DNA of 64,000 bases from Nocardioides sp. zg-1230 (GTDB lineage Bacteria; Actinomycetota; Actinomycetes; Propionibacteriales; Nocardioidaceae). The stretch covers positions 60,983 to 124,982 of the forward strand of contig NZ_JABJQZ010000006.1 of NCBI RefSeq assembly GCF_013155335.1. The letters are read 5' to 3'. Numbering within the stretch: the stretch's first letter is position 1; every line of letters begins with the position of its first letter. Below are positions 33,883 through 42,791 of this stretch, piece by piece. A model generated the notes under the pieces. That model did not search any database. It saw only the letters and a list, made by a program, of their open reading frames with translations, and was not told the DNA's origin. The translations under genes and the position numbers were made by a program.

Positions 33883-34719
33883 GTGAGGATCGCCCCTCTC
33901 GTCGGCCTGTTCAAGGGGCCGCCGCAGGACGCTGTCGGCCCCGACGGCCGGATGGCTCTCGCCGACCACTTCCGCGAGTTCCGGGCGCGGCTGCTGCGCA
34001 GCCTGCTCGTGTTCTCCGCCGCCCTGGCGGTGGCCATCGTGTTCCGGCACTCGATCTACGACGCCGTCTACGGCCCCTACCAGGACGCGCAGGAGACCCT
34101 GGCGGAGGGCACGTCGATCGCCACGACCAGCGGCGCCGGCGCCGGCCTGCTGCTGTGGCTCACGCTGTGCGGCTTCGCCGCGGCAGTGGTGACGGCTCCC
34201 TACTGGCTGTACCAGATCTGGGCGTTCGTGCTGCCCGGGCTCTACGCCCAGGAGCGCAAGATGAGCCGCGTCTTCGTGGCCGTCGCCGGTCCGCTCTTCC
34301 TCATCGGCATCGTGCTGGGCTACGTCACCCTGCCGATCGCACTGGAGGTGCTGATCGGCTTCAACCCCGACGGCGTCACCAACCTCATCGACTTCAACGA
34401 CTACCTCCAGTTCTTCACGCGCACGCTCTTCGTGTTCGGGCTGGCCTTCAACATCCCGGTCTTCGTGGTGCTGCTCAACTTCGCCGGGGTGGTCAAGGGG
34501 TCCTCCCTCAAGGCCTACCGGCCCTGGATCGTCATCGGCACGTTCATCTTCGCGGCCGTGGCGACGCCGTCGGCCGACCCGTTCACCATGACGCTGATGG
34601 CGGTGCCGATGGTGCTGCTGTTCTTCGCCTCGGAGGCGATCGCGCGGTTCAACGACAAGCGTCGCGCCCGTCGCGCCCCCAACGCCGGGCTCTCGCCCGA
34701 CGAGCTGTCCTCCATCTGA
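33883..34719 (+). CDS. tatC: Sec-independent translocase subunit TatC
   Basis: The 278-residue subunit recognises twin-arginine signals. It starts with MALADHFREFRARLLRS, the cytoplasmic signal-binding segment, and has six helices and the YQIWAFVLPGLYAQERK motif. GTG at 33883 follows tatA by 20 nt. No tatB is seen here, which is usual, since tatB lies elsewhere in most actinobacteria. Confidence 0.95.
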   Translation: MRIAPLVGLFKGPPQDAVGPDGRMALADHFREFRARLLRSLLVFSAALAVAIVFRHSIYDAVYGPYQDAQETLAEGTSIATTSGAGAGLLLWLTLCGFAAAVVTAPYWLYQIWAFVLPGLYAQERKMSRVFVAVAGPLFLIGIVLGYVTLPIALEVLIGFNPDGVTNLIDFNDYLQFFTRTLFVFGLAFNIPVFVVLLNFAGVVKGSSLKAYRPWIVIGTFIFAAVATPSADPFTMTLMAVPMVLLFFASEAIARFNDKRRARRAPNAGLSPDELSSI

Positions 34720-34741
34720 ACCGGCCGCGGGCGGGCTCTGA

Positions 34742-34747
34742 CAGGGT
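34742..34747 (+). promoter_or_regulatory. -10 box CAGGGT of the 142-residue gene
   Basis: Six bases (GGACCC) separate it from ATG at 34754. The first base differs from the usual T. Confidence 0.45.
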
Positions 34748-34753
34748 GGACCC

Positions 34754-35182
34754 ATGCAGGGCACCATCACCGACATCGACCCGTTCGACCTGCCGGAGTG
34801 GCTCGGCACCGACGACGTGGTCTGGCGCGCCGACGCCGGCCTGCAGACCGGCCACCTCGTCCGGGGGCGGCTGACCGCCGACCCGACCGGCGCCGACCCG
34901 ACCGGGCCCGGTGTGTCCGACGATCCGGGCGAGATCGTGTGCGACCTCCTCGCCGTCGACGAGGCCTATCCCGCACCCGTCGTGGACGACGCGACGCGAC
35001 TGCGGGTGCACCAGGCGTGGCGCCACGGGCAGGTCGTCATCGGTGAGCACGGCTCGCGGATGGTGCTGGCCGTCCCCGGGACCCGGTTCGGCCCCGAGCT
35101 GGTCCTGGAGGCCCTCAGCCGGCTGGCCCGTGCGGTGGGCGCCCGCGCCGAGCGGTACGCCGCCCTGCTGCGGCTCGGCTGA
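34754..35182 (+). CDS. Hypothetical protein (142 aa)
   Basis: The product is cytosolic and acidic, beginning MQGTITDIDPFDLPEWLG. A short repeat (ADPTGADPTG) lies near residue 47, and the C-half shows alternating strands and helices (VVIGEHGSRMVLAVPGTRF, LVLEALSRLARAVGA). I recognise no named family. It is flanked by tatC and the lipid kinase, all pointing rightward with their own promoters. Confidence 0.65.
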   Translation: MQGTITDIDPFDLPEWLGTDDVVWRADAGLQTGHLVRGRLTADPTGADPTGPGVSDDPGEIVCDLLAVDEAYPAPVVDDATRLRVHQAWRHGQVVIGEHGSRMVLAVPGTRFGPELVLEALSRLARAVGARAERYAALLRLG

Positions 35183-35257
35183 CCCGTCGGCTGACCCCAG
35201 TCCGGCCGAGGTGCTCCGGCGCCCGGAGCGTCGGGCCGGACGGTCGGTGCCGGGGGA

Positions 35258-35263
35258 TAGGGT
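35258..35263 (+). promoter_or_regulatory. -10 box TAGGGT of the lipid kinase gene
   Basis: Six bases (CGCGCC) precede ATG at 35270. Confidence 0.7.
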
Positions 35264-35269
35264 CGCGCC

Positions 35270-36175
35270 ATGCACGACCCGGCTGTGCCCGACCGCCCCG
35301 TGCGGGGGCGCGAGATCGCCCTGCTGACCAATCCCACGTCGGGCCGCGGCCGCGGTGCGCGGCACCGTGACGCCGCCCTGGCACGCCTCCGGGAGAGCGG
35401 CTTCGTGGTCCGCAACCTGCAGGGCCGCGACGCAGACGAGGCCGCCGACCTGGCCCGCGCGTGCGTCGCCGACGGGGTCGATGCTCTCGTGGTGTGCGGC
35501 GGCGACGGGCTGGTCCACCTCGGCGTGCAGGCCGTGGCCGGCACCGGCACGCCCCTCGGCCTCATCCCCAGCGGCACGGGCAACGACGTCGCCCGCTACC
35601 TCGGTCTCCCGCGCACCGACCCCGTCGCGGCCGCCGACCGGATCATCGCCTCGCGACAGCGGACCATCGACCTGGCCCGCAGCGGCCAGCGGTGGTTCGT
35701 GACCGTGCTCGCAGCAGGCTTCGACGCGATCGTCAACGAACGGGCGAACGCGATGACGTGGCCCCGCGGGCAGATGCGCTACAACCTCGCGACGCTCGCC
35801 GAGCTGCGCACCTTCCGTCCGATCCCCTACGTGCTCGAGCTCGACGGCGAGACGATGGAGCACGAGGCGATGCTCGTCGCCGTGGGCAACGGCCCGTCGT
35901 TCGGGGGCGGCCTGCGGATCACCGAGGGCGCCCTCCTCGACGACGGCCTGCTCGACGTCGTGGTGATCACCCGGATGAGCAAGCCCAAGCTGGTCCGCTC
36001 CTACCCGCGGCTGTTCACCGGCCGGATCGACGGCGTGGCCGAGTACGTCCACCGGCGGGTCCGCACCGTGACCATCGCGGCGCCCGGCATCGTGTCGTAC
36101 GCCGACGGTGAGCGCTTCGGCCCGCTGCCCCTGACGGTGGAGTGCGTCCCCGGCGCCCTGGACGTGATTGCATGA
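35270..36175 (+). CDS. Diacylglycerol/lipid kinase (DagK family)
   Basis: The 301-residue kinase has the nucleotide loop VVCGGDGLVHLGVQA, the motif LIPSGTGNDVARYLG and a C-terminal beta domain (LLVAVGNGPSFGGGLRI). It would phosphorylate diacylglycerol or a related lipid at the membrane surface and return it to phospholipid synthesis. It lies 7 nt before the helicase gene, so the two may be co-transcribed. Confidence 0.9.
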   Translation: MHDPAVPDRPVRGREIALLTNPTSGRGRGARHRDAALARLRESGFVVRNLQGRDADEAADLARACVADGVDALVVCGGDGLVHLGVQAVAGTGTPLGLIPSGTGNDVARYLGLPRTDPVAAADRIIASRQRTIDLARSGQRWFVTVLAAGFDAIVNERANAMTWPRGQMRYNLATLAELRTFRPIPYVLELDGETMEHEAMLVAVGNGPSFGGGLRITEGALLDDGLLDVVVITRMSKPKLVRSYPRLFTGRIDGVAEYVHRRVRTVTIAAPGIVSYADGERFGPLPLTVECVPGALDVIA

Positions 36176-36182
36176 GGACCCC

Positions 36183-38987
36183 ATGAGCGAGCCCGACGAC
36201 CAGCCCACGCCCGCCGAGCGCTACGCAGCCTTCCAGCGCGACAAGCCCTACCCGATGCTCAAGGACTTCGAGGGCCTCTACGGCTTCGAGCTCGACGACT
36301 TCCAGCTGCGCGCGTGCCGCGAGATCGAGGACGGCCGCGGTGTCCTCGTCGCGGCCCCGACCGGGTCCGGCAAGACGGTCGTCGGCGAGTTCGCCATCCA
36401 CCTCGCCCTGCAGACCGGGCGCAAGGCGTTCTACACCACGCCGATCAAGGCGCTGTCCAACCAGAAGTACGCGGACCTGGTGAAGCGATACGGCGCCGAC
36501 AACGTCGGCCTGCTGACCGGTGACAACGTCGTCAACGGCGAGGCGCCCGTGGTCGTGATGACCACCGAGGTGCTGCGCAACATGCTCTACGCCGGGTCGC
36601 GCACGCTGCTCGGCCTCGGCTTCGTGGTCATGGACGAGGTCCACTACCTCGCCGACCGGATGCGTGGCGCGGTGTGGGAGGAGGTCATCATCCACCTGCC
36701 GGAGTCGGTGACGCTCGTGTCCCTGTCCGCGACGGTCTCCAACGCCGAGGAGTTCGGTGAGTGGCTGGCCACCGTCCGCGGCGAGACCACCACGATCCTC
36801 GAGGAGAAGCGCCCCGTCCCGCTGTTCCAGCACGTCATGGTGGGGCGCCGCCTGCTCGACCTCTTCGCGTCCTCCGACGTCGACGCGAGCGCGGGCTTCG
36901 TCAAGGAGGGCGCGCCGGTCAACGACGAGCTGACCCGCATCGCCCGCGACGACTGGGCCAGCTCACGGCTGATGCGCGACCGTCGCTCGCCCCGCAAGGG
37001 CAAGCCCGGGTCGTCGAAGAACCCCCGCGCCGTCGGAAACGGGCGCCGCGTGTGGATCCCCAGCCGCGTCGAGGTCGTCGAGCGCCTCGACCGCGAGGGC
37101 CTGCTGCCCGCCATCGTGTTCATCTTCAGCCGCGCCGGCTGCGACGCCGCGGTCACCCAGCTCGTCCAGGCCAACACCCGCCTCACGACCGCCGCCGAGC
37201 GCGACGAGATCTTCGCCCGCGTGGAGGAGGCCTCGCGCACGCTGCCCGAGGAGGACCTGCACGTCCTGGGCTACCACGAGTTCCTCGACGGCCTCACCCG
37301 CGGCGTCGCCGCGCACCACGCCGGGTTGCTGCCGGCCTTCAAGCAGGTGGTCGAGGAGCTGTTCCAGGAAGGTCTGGTCAAGGTCGTCTTCGCGACCGAG
37401 ACCCTCGCGCTCGGCATCAACATGCCCGCCCGCACTGTCGTGATCGAGAAGCTGTCCAAGTGGAACGGCGAGACCCACGCCGACCTGACGCCGGGGGAGT
37501 ACACCCAGCTCACCGGGCGTGCCGGGCGACGCGGCCTCGACATCGAGGGCCACGGCGTCGTGCTCTACCAGCCGGGCATGAACCCGCGCGAGGTCGCCGG
37601 CCTCGCCTCCACGCGCACCTACCCGCTCCGATCGTCGTTCCGGCCGTCCTACAACATGGCGGTCAACCTCGTGCACCAGTTCGGTCGCGCGACCTCACGC
37701 GAGCTGCTCGAGCAGTCCTTCGCGCAGTTCCAGGCCGACAAGGCCGTCGTCGGGCTCGCCAGACAGGTGCACAAGGCCGAGGAGGCGCTCGAGGGCTACC
37801 GGGAGGCCGCGACGTGCCACGTCGGCGACTTCATGGAGTACGCCGCCCTGCGGCGCAGGATCTCCGACCTGGAGAAGGGGGCCGCGCGGGAGCGTCGGCA
37901 GGACCGGCGCGAGGAGGCGATGCGCTCGCTCGGCAAGCTGCGACCGGGCGACGTGATCCACGTGCCGGCCGGCAAGTTCAGCGGCCTTGCGGTGGTGATC
38001 GACCCGGGCCACTCCGGCGACGAGCCGCGCCCCTACGTCCTCACCGCCGACCGGCAGGCGCGGCGTCTGGCGCCGATGGACTTCCCGACCCCCGTGGAGG
38101 CCATCGGCCGGCTGCGGATCCCCAAGTCGTTCAACGGTCGCAACCCCGCCATGCGCCGTGACCTCGCGACCGCCCTGCGCGCCAAGGCCCACGGGCTCGA
38201 CGCCCCCGGCGAGCGGCGTACGAGGCAGCGCGACTCCTTCAGCGACACCCCGACGGACCGCGAGATCGGCCGCCTGCGCGCCGACCTGAAGGCCCACCCC
38301 TGCCACCAGTGCCCCGAGCGCGAGGACCACGCCCGGTGGGCCGAGCGCTACTTCAAGCTCGAGCGCGACACCGAGACCCTCAAGAGGCGGGTGGACAACC
38401 GCACCAACACCGTCGCCCGCACCTTCGACCGCGTCTGCGACGTCCTGACCGCGCTCGGCTACCTCGAGGGCGACACCGTCACCGAGAAGGGCTCGCACCT
38501 GAGGCGGATCTACACCGACATGGACCTCGTCGCAGCCGAGGCGATCCGGGCCGGCCTGTTCGACGGTCTCGCCCCGTCCGAGCTCGCGGCGGTGCTGTCC
38601 GCCCTCGTCTTCGAGGCACGGCGCGCCGATGACTCCTCCTCACCCAAGATGCCCGGCGGCCAGGTGCGACCCGTGCTGGGCGAGCTCGTCCGCCTCTGGG
38701 GCCAGCTCGATGCGCTCGAGCGCGACCACCGCCTCGACTTCCTCCGTGAGCCCGACATCGGCTTCGCCTGGGCGGCGTGGCGCTGGGCCGAGGGCGACGA
38801 CCTCGACGACGTGCTGATGGTGACCGGCCTGTCGGCCGGCGACTTCGTGCGCTGGATGAAGCAGCTGCTCGACCTGTGCGGCCAGGTCGCCGACGCCGCG
38901 GGGGAGCGGGAGCTGCGCGACACCGCGCGCGCGACCGCGCGGTTGCTCAAGCGCGGCGTGATCGCCTACAGCGTCCTGGCGGAGTAG
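36183..38987 (+). CDS. helY: DEAD/DEAH-box helicase, HelY/Ski2-like
   Basis: The 934-residue helicase has motif I AAPTGSGKT, motif II VVMDEVHYL (DEVH), motif III SLSATVSN and motif VI QLTGRAGRRGLD. The C-third has the rRNA-processing arch-like and DSHCT domains (about 620-930) of Ski2/Mtr4-like enzymes. Its M. tuberculosis relative is Rv2092c. A role in RNA handling is the family expectation. ATG at 36183 follows GAGGA; an upstream TTG is rejected. Confidence 0.93.
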   Translation: MSEPDDQPTPAERYAAFQRDKPYPMLKDFEGLYGFELDDFQLRACREIEDGRGVLVAAPTGSGKTVVGEFAIHLALQTGRKAFYTTPIKALSNQKYADLVKRYGADNVGLLTGDNVVNGEAPVVVMTTEVLRNMLYAGSRTLLGLGFVVMDEVHYLADRMRGAVWEEVIIHLPESVTLVSLSATVSNAEEFGEWLATVRGETTTILEEKRPVPLFQHVMVGRRLLDLFASSDVDASAGFVKEGAPVNDELTRIARDDWASSRLMRDRRSPRKGKPGSSKNPRAVGNGRRVWIPSRVEVVERLDREGLLPAIVFIFSRAGCDAAVTQLVQANTRLTTAAERDEIFARVEEASRTLPEEDLHVLGYHEFLDGLTRGVAAHHAGLLPAFKQVVEELFQEGLVKVVFATETLALGINMPARTVVIEKLSKWNGETHADLTPGEYTQLTGRAGRRGLDIEGHGVVLYQPGMNPREVAGLASTRTYPLRSSFRPSYNMAVNLVHQFGRATSRELLEQSFAQFQADKAVVGLARQVHKAEEALEGYREAATCHVGDFMEYAALRRRISDLEKGAARERRQDRREEAMRSLGKLRPGDVIHVPAGKFSGLAVVIDPGHSGDEPRPYVLTADRQARRLAPMDFPTPVEAIGRLRIPKSFNGRNPAMRRDLATALRAKAHGLDAPGERRTRQRDSFSDTPTDREIGRLRADLKAHPCHQCPEREDHARWAERYFKLERDTETLKRRVDNRTNTVARTFDRVCDVLTALGYLEGDTVTEKGSHLRRIYTDMDLVAAEAIRAGLFDGLAPSELAAVLSALVFEARRADDSSSPKMPGGQVRPVLGELVRLWGQLDALERDHRLDFLREPDIGFAWAAWRWAEGDDLDDVLMVTGLSAGDFVRWMKQLLDLCGQVADAAGERELRDTARATARLLKRGVIAYSVLAE

Positions 38988-39062
38988 GCGCCGCTGGCGT
39001 GAGGCTCAGGGCCCCGGAGCGCCTGGGTGACACTGCTGCCCAGCTCTGGTACTGGTTGGACC

Positions 39063-40205
39063 GTGACCTCCCCGACCCAGCCCCGCGGCGAGGCCCCGGC
39101 AGCCGCTGAGATCGTTGCCGGCATCGACCGCGTCACGCAGCACCACGGACCCTGGACGACGAACTACTCGCTGGTCCCCGGTGTACGCACCCGGGACGAC
39201 GAGCCCGACCCGAACGACCGCACCCGGATCAGACGGCTGGTCCAGCTCGTGTCGGACGTCGCCGGACGCCCGGTGGCAGACCTGCGGATCCTCGACCTGG
39301 CCTGCCTCGAGGGTCAGGTCGCCCTGGAGTTCGCGCGACTCGGAGCCAGGGTCGTGGGCATCGAGGGGCGGGAGTCCAACGTCGCCAAGGCGCGGTTCGC
39401 GGCCCAGACGTTGGGTCTGACCAACCTCGAGCTGCACCACGACGATGTGCGCAACCTGAGCCGGGAGACCTACGGCGGCTTCGACGTCGTGCTCTGCCTG
39501 GGCATCCTGTACCACCTGGACGACGAGGACGTCTTCACCTTCCTGCAGGCGGTCGGCGAGGTGTGCGACGGCGCCGCGGTGGTCGACACCCATGTCGGCC
39601 TCGCGAACGAGCGCACCTACGTCTTCGAGGGGCAGACCTATGCCGGCGCGTCGTACGTCGAGCACGATGCGGACGCCGAGGACGAGGACAAGCTCGCCAA
39701 CCGATGGGCGTCGCTGGACAACCCACTGAGCCTGTGGCTCACGCGCCCGTCGCTGTACAACTTCCTCTCCGAGTGCGGATTCACCTCCGTCTGGGAATGT
39801 CACCAGCCTCGATGGGAAGGCATGCACGACGACAGGGTCACCCTGCTGGCGGTCAAGGGCGGCCGGGTGACAAGCCTGCCGAGCGAGCCCGAGGTCGAGA
39901 TCGGCGCATCGGCGTGGCCCGAGCTGGAGCCCGCGGTGCAGTCGGACCCGGGCCTCGACACGGGTGCCACGTCGGAGGCGACTGTCCAGGCGCTCGCCGA
40001 CACCGACGAGCGGCTGCAGGAGGCCCGGCGCAAGGTCCGCCGGCTGCGCACGAGGGTGCGCACGCTCCGCACCCGGGTGCACACGCTGCGCGCGAGGGTG
40101 CGCACGCTCGAGGGCGAGCTCGAGGAGATCCGCGGTTCGAAGGTGGGGCGAGCACACAGCGCCGCTGTGCGACTCCGTGACAGGTGGTCGTCCCGGCGAC
40201 GATAG
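39063..40205 (+). CDS. SAM-dependent methyltransferase with C-terminal coiled coil
   Basis: The 380-residue protein has a Rossmann methyltransferase domain (about 70-190) with motif I ILDLACLEGQVALEFARLG, the acidic end VVGIEGRES and VVLCLGILYHLDD. The tail (about 316-362) is basic and made of exact heptads such as RTLRTRV and HTLRARV, encoded by four 21-bp repeats at 40038-40121. Relatives are found in glycan and nodulation-type methylation. GTG at 39063 follows a TACTGGT box by 6-7 nt. The substrate is unknown. Confidence 0.82.
   Translation: MTSPTQPRGEAPAAAEIVAGIDRVTQHHGPWTTNYSLVPGVRTRDDEPDPNDRTRIRRLVQLVSDVAGRPVADLRILDLACLEGQVALEFARLGARVVGIEGRESNVAKARFAAQTLGLTNLELHHDDVRNLSRETYGGFDVVLCLGILYHLDDEDVFTFLQAVGEVCDGAAVVDTHVGLANERTYVFEGQTYAGASYVEHDADAEDEDKLANRWASLDNPLSLWLTRPSLYNFLSECGFTSVWECHQPRWEGMHDDRVTLLAVKGGRVTSLPSEPEVEIGASAWPELEPAVQSDPGLDTGATSEATVQALADTDERLQEARRKVRRLRTRVRTLRTRVHTLRARVRTLEGELEEIRGSKVGRAHSAAVRLRDRWSSRRR
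40038..40121 (+). repeat. Four 21-bp tandem repeats encoding coiled-coil heptads
   Basis: The units at 40038-40058, 40059-40079, 40080-40100 and 40101-40121 each encode a heptad of the form R-T-L-R-x-R-V. The first three units are near-identical in DNA; the fourth is acidic and closes the helix. Confidence 0.8.
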
Positions 40206-40208
40206 GGT
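40203..40208 (+). promoter_or_regulatory. -10 box TAGGGT of the exonuclease gene
   Basis: The TAG is also the stop codon of the methyltransferase gene (40203-40205). Six bases precede ATG at 40215. Confidence 0.65.
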
Positions 40209-40214
40209 CACGAC

Positions 40215-41150
40215 ATGGTGCCCGGCGACCGTCTCCTGCTGCTCGACACCGCCTCGCTCTACTTCCGGGCGTTCTTCGGTGTGCCCGACTCGGTGCAGGC
40301 GCCCGACGGCACGCCCGTCAACGCCGTGCGCGGGCTGATGGACTTCATCAGCCGATTGGTGGGGGAGTACGACCCGACACACCTGGCGTGCTGCTGGGAC
40401 GACGACTGGCGACCGCAGTGGCGCGTCGACCTGCTCCCGTCCTACAAGGCGCACCGGGTCGTGCGCGAGGTCCCGGGTCCCCGCCCCGACGTCGAGGAGG
40501 TGCCGGACCCGCTCGAGGCCCAGGTGCCGATCATCCTGTCGGTGCTGGAGGCCTACGGCATCCCCGTCGTGGGCCATGCCGAGATGGAGGCCGACGACGT
40601 GATCGGCACCCTCGCCACCGGCGCCGGCATGCCGGTCGACATCGTCACCGGTGACCGCGACCTGTTCCAGCTCGTCGACGACGACGCCGAGGTCCGCGTG
40701 CTCTACGTCGCCCGCGGCGTCAGCAAGCACGAGCGCGTCGACAACGCCTGGGTGCGGGGCAAGTACGGCGTCGACGCCCACCAGTACGCCGACCTCGCCA
40801 CGCTGCGTGGCGACGCCTCCGACGGGCTCCCGGGCGTCGCCGGGGTCGGCGACAAGACCGCCGCGACTCTCCTCAACCGGTTCGGCACGATCGAGGCGAT
40901 CATCGCCGCTGCCGGCGACCCCGACTCCGACATGGGTCCCGGACCCCGCGGCAAGATCAAGGCTGCCGCCGACTACCTGGCCGTCGCGCCCCGCGTGGTC
41001 GCCGTACGCCGCGACCTCGACCTCGACGGTCACGACCTGAGCCGGCCGCGCACCCCCGCCGACCACGACGCCGTCGTCGAGCTCGACGCGCGGTGGGGCC
41101 TCGGCTCGTCTGCCGTGCGCCTGGTGGAGGCACTGTCCGGCTCCCACTAG
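40215..41150 (+). CDS. 5'-3' exonuclease (stand-alone PolA N-domain type)
   Basis: The 311-residue nuclease is related to the 5' nuclease part of DNA polymerase I. It has LLLLDTASLYFRAFF (metal Asp), MEADDVIGTLA, IVTGDRDLFQLVDDD and the helix-hairpin-helix segment DGLPGVAGVGDKTAATLLNRFG. It would remove RNA primers or flaps. The homologue in M. tuberculosis is Rv2090. The start is fixed by the TAGGGT box. Confidence 0.92.
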   Translation: MVPGDRLLLLDTASLYFRAFFGVPDSVQAPDGTPVNAVRGLMDFISRLVGEYDPTHLACCWDDDWRPQWRVDLLPSYKAHRVVREVPGPRPDVEEVPDPLEAQVPIILSVLEAYGIPVVGHAEMEADDVIGTLATGAGMPVDIVTGDRDLFQLVDDDAEVRVLYVARGVSKHERVDNAWVRGKYGVDAHQYADLATLRGDASDGLPGVAGVGDKTAATLLNRFGTIEAIIAAAGDPDSDMGPGPRGKIKAAADYLAVAPRVVAVRRDLDLDGHDLSRPRTPADHDAVVELDARWGLGSSAVRLVEALSGSH

Positions 41151-41153
41151 GGT
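41148..41153 (+). promoter_or_regulatory. -10 box TAGGGT of the Lrp gene, overlapping a stop codon
   Basis: The box reuses the exonuclease stop codon (TAG, 41148-41150). Seven bases precede GTG at 41161. Confidence 0.65.
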
Positions 41154-41160
41154 GTCGCGC

Positions 41161-41613
41161 GTGAGCACCTCCGAGGTCGAGTCCAAGGACCGGCAGATCC
41201 TCGCGCTGCTGGCCGCTGACGGGCGCATGTCGTTCACCGACCTCGGGAAGGCCACGGACCTGTCGACGTCGGCGGTGCACCAGCGGGTCAAGCGGCTCGA
41301 GCAGCGCGGCCTGATCACGGGCTACGGGGCGACCGTCGACCACGACCGGCTGGGCCGGCCGCTCACCGCGTTCATCTCGATCACGCCGATCGACCCCTCG
41401 CAGCCCGACGACTACCCCGACCGGCTCAAGGGCATCACGGAGATCGAGTCGTGCTGGTCGGTGGCCGGCGAGGAGTCCTACATCCTCAAGATCCGCGTGG
41501 CGACGCCGCTCGCGCTCGAGGAGCTCCTGGCCCGGATCCGCGGGGCGGCCAGCGTCTCGACACGCACCACGATCGTCCTGTCGACGCCCTTCGAGAACCG
41601 CCCCGTCGACTGA
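41161..41613 (+). CDS. Lrp/AsnC-family transcriptional regulator
   Basis: The 150-residue regulator has an N-terminal HTH (SKDRQILALLAADGRMSFTDLGKATDLSTSAVHQRVKRLEQRG) and the RAM ligand-binding domain (about 68-145; ITEIESCWSVAGEESYILKI). Such proteins sense amino acids and form octamers on DNA. GTG at 41161 is used rather than the GTG at 41152, which overlaps the -10 box. The target is unknown; the lysine cluster 3.6 kb away is a possibility. Confidence 0.9.
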   Translation: MSTSEVESKDRQILALLAADGRMSFTDLGKATDLSTSAVHQRVKRLEQRGLITGYGATVDHDRLGRPLTAFISITPIDPSQPDDYPDRLKGITEIESCWSVAGEESYILKIRVATPLALEELLARIRGAASVSTRTTIVLSTPFENRPVD

Positions 41614-41629
41614 CCCGGATGGGATCGGG

Positions 41630-42199
41630 ATGGCCGACCGTCGCACCCTGCTGCTCGATGCGGCCCTCGAGCTGGTCGGGTCGCAGGGGATGCGCGGGCT
41701 GACGCACCGCGCGGTCGACGCCGCGGCCGGCCTGCCGCCGGGGTCGACGTCCAACCTCTTCCGCACCCGAGAGGCCCTCGTGCTGGGCATCGTCGAGCGG
41801 TTCATCGTCCGTGAGCGGGCCATGGTGACCGGGCCGCGCGACGAGGTCGACCCGACGCCGGACGGCGTGGCCACGGCGCTCGGCCGGTTCGTGGACCGGG
41901 CACTGGGCCCGGACCGCACGGTCACCCTCGCGCGCTACGCGATCCTCGTCGAGACCGCCCAGAACCCCGACCTGAGGGAGCTCATCGCCCCAGGCGCCGG
42001 CCAGGTCGACACCTGGACCCTCGACCTGGTCACCCACGCCGGGTCGCGATACCCCCACCGCGACGTCGGCGTCCTCTCCAACTACGTCACCGGCCTCCTC
42101 CTCCACGAGCTGGCGCTGCCCTCGGCCGACCTGGACGCGGCAGCCCGGGTCCGTTCCGTGATCGACACCCTGGGCTGGACCAGCGCGGAACGCCGTTGA
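41630..42199 (+). CDS. TetR-family regulator, copy 1
   Basis: The 189-residue regulator has a TetR HTH (LLLDAALELVGSQGMRGLTHRAVDAAAGLPPGSTSNLFRTREAL) and an all-helical ligand domain. It begins MADRRTLLLDAA and is clearly paralogous to the next gene. It follows the Lrp gene by 16 nt and may share its transcript. Confidence 0.88.
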   Translation: MADRRTLLLDAALELVGSQGMRGLTHRAVDAAAGLPPGSTSNLFRTREALVLGIVERFIVRERAMVTGPRDEVDPTPDGVATALGRFVDRALGPDRTVTLARYAILVETAQNPDLRELIAPGAGQVDTWTLDLVTHAGSRYPHRDVGVLSNYVTGLLLHELALPSADLDAAARVRSVIDTLGWTSAERR

Positions 42200-42207
42200 C
42201 CCCGCTC

Positions 42208-42223
42208 AACTACAGATGTAGTT
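42208..42223. promoter_or_regulatory. Palindromic operator AACTACA-GA-TGTAGTT
   Basis: The 7-nt inverted arms lie directly before TetR copy 2 and cover its -10 box (TGTAGT, 42217-42222). Binding here would block transcription, so autorepression by TetR copy 2 or copy 1 is likely. Confidence 0.6.
42217..42222 (+). promoter_or_regulatory. -10 box TGTAGT of TetR copy 2
   Basis: Eight bases precede ATG at 42231. The box lies wholly inside the right arm of the operator. Confidence 0.5.
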
Positions 42224-42230
42224 TCACAGG

Positions 42231-42791
42231 ATGGCAGACCGCCGCACCGTGTTGCTCGACGCAGCTGTCGAGGTCGTCGCCGACCAAGGGCTCGGCGGCC
42301 TGACCCACGACGCGGTGGACGCGCAGGCCGGGATCCCCATCGGCTCCACGGCGGAGCTATTCCCGACCGATCAGACGCTGGTCGAGGGAGTCACGCAGCG
42401 TTGCATCGAGCGGGAGATGCAGATGGCCACCGGCCCGCACGCGGAGGTCGAGGCGTCACCCGAGGGCCTCGCGTCGGCCTTCGGAGCCTTCGCCGACCGC
42501 GCCCTCGGCGAGGACCGCGCGGTCACCCTCGCTCGCTACATGCTCCACGCCGAGGCAGCCCGCACGCCCTCGCTGCGCCCGTTCTACGCGGTCGGTGCCG
42601 ACGAGGCCGACACCTGGGCGCTCGACCTCGTACGCCGTGCCGGTTCCCAGCACCCCGAACGGGACGTCGGGATCATGGCGAACTACGTGACGGGACTCGT
42701 CTTCCACGAGCTCGCGTTGCCCACGCCCGACCCCGACGTCGCCGGTCGCGTGCGGACCCTCATCGACGCCCTGGGGTGGCGAGCAGCATGA
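42231..42791 (+). CDS. TetR-family regulator, copy 2
   Basis: The 186-residue regulator begins MADRRTVLLDAA like copy 1 and matches it along its length, so the pair arose by duplication. The recognition region has changed (GIPIGSTAELFPTDQTL against GLPPGSTSNLFRTREAL), losing a basic residue, so the DNA target probably differs. Its stop overlaps the next start as ATGA, which couples it to the MDMPI gene. Confidence 0.88.
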   Translation: MADRRTVLLDAAVEVVADQGLGGLTHDAVDAQAGIPIGSTAELFPTDQTLVEGVTQRCIEREMQMATGPHAEVEASPEGLASAFGAFADRALGEDRAVTLARYMLHAEAARTPSLRPFYAVGADEADTWALDLVRRAGSQHPERDVGIMANYVTGLVFHELALPTPDPDVAGRVRTLIDALGWRAA

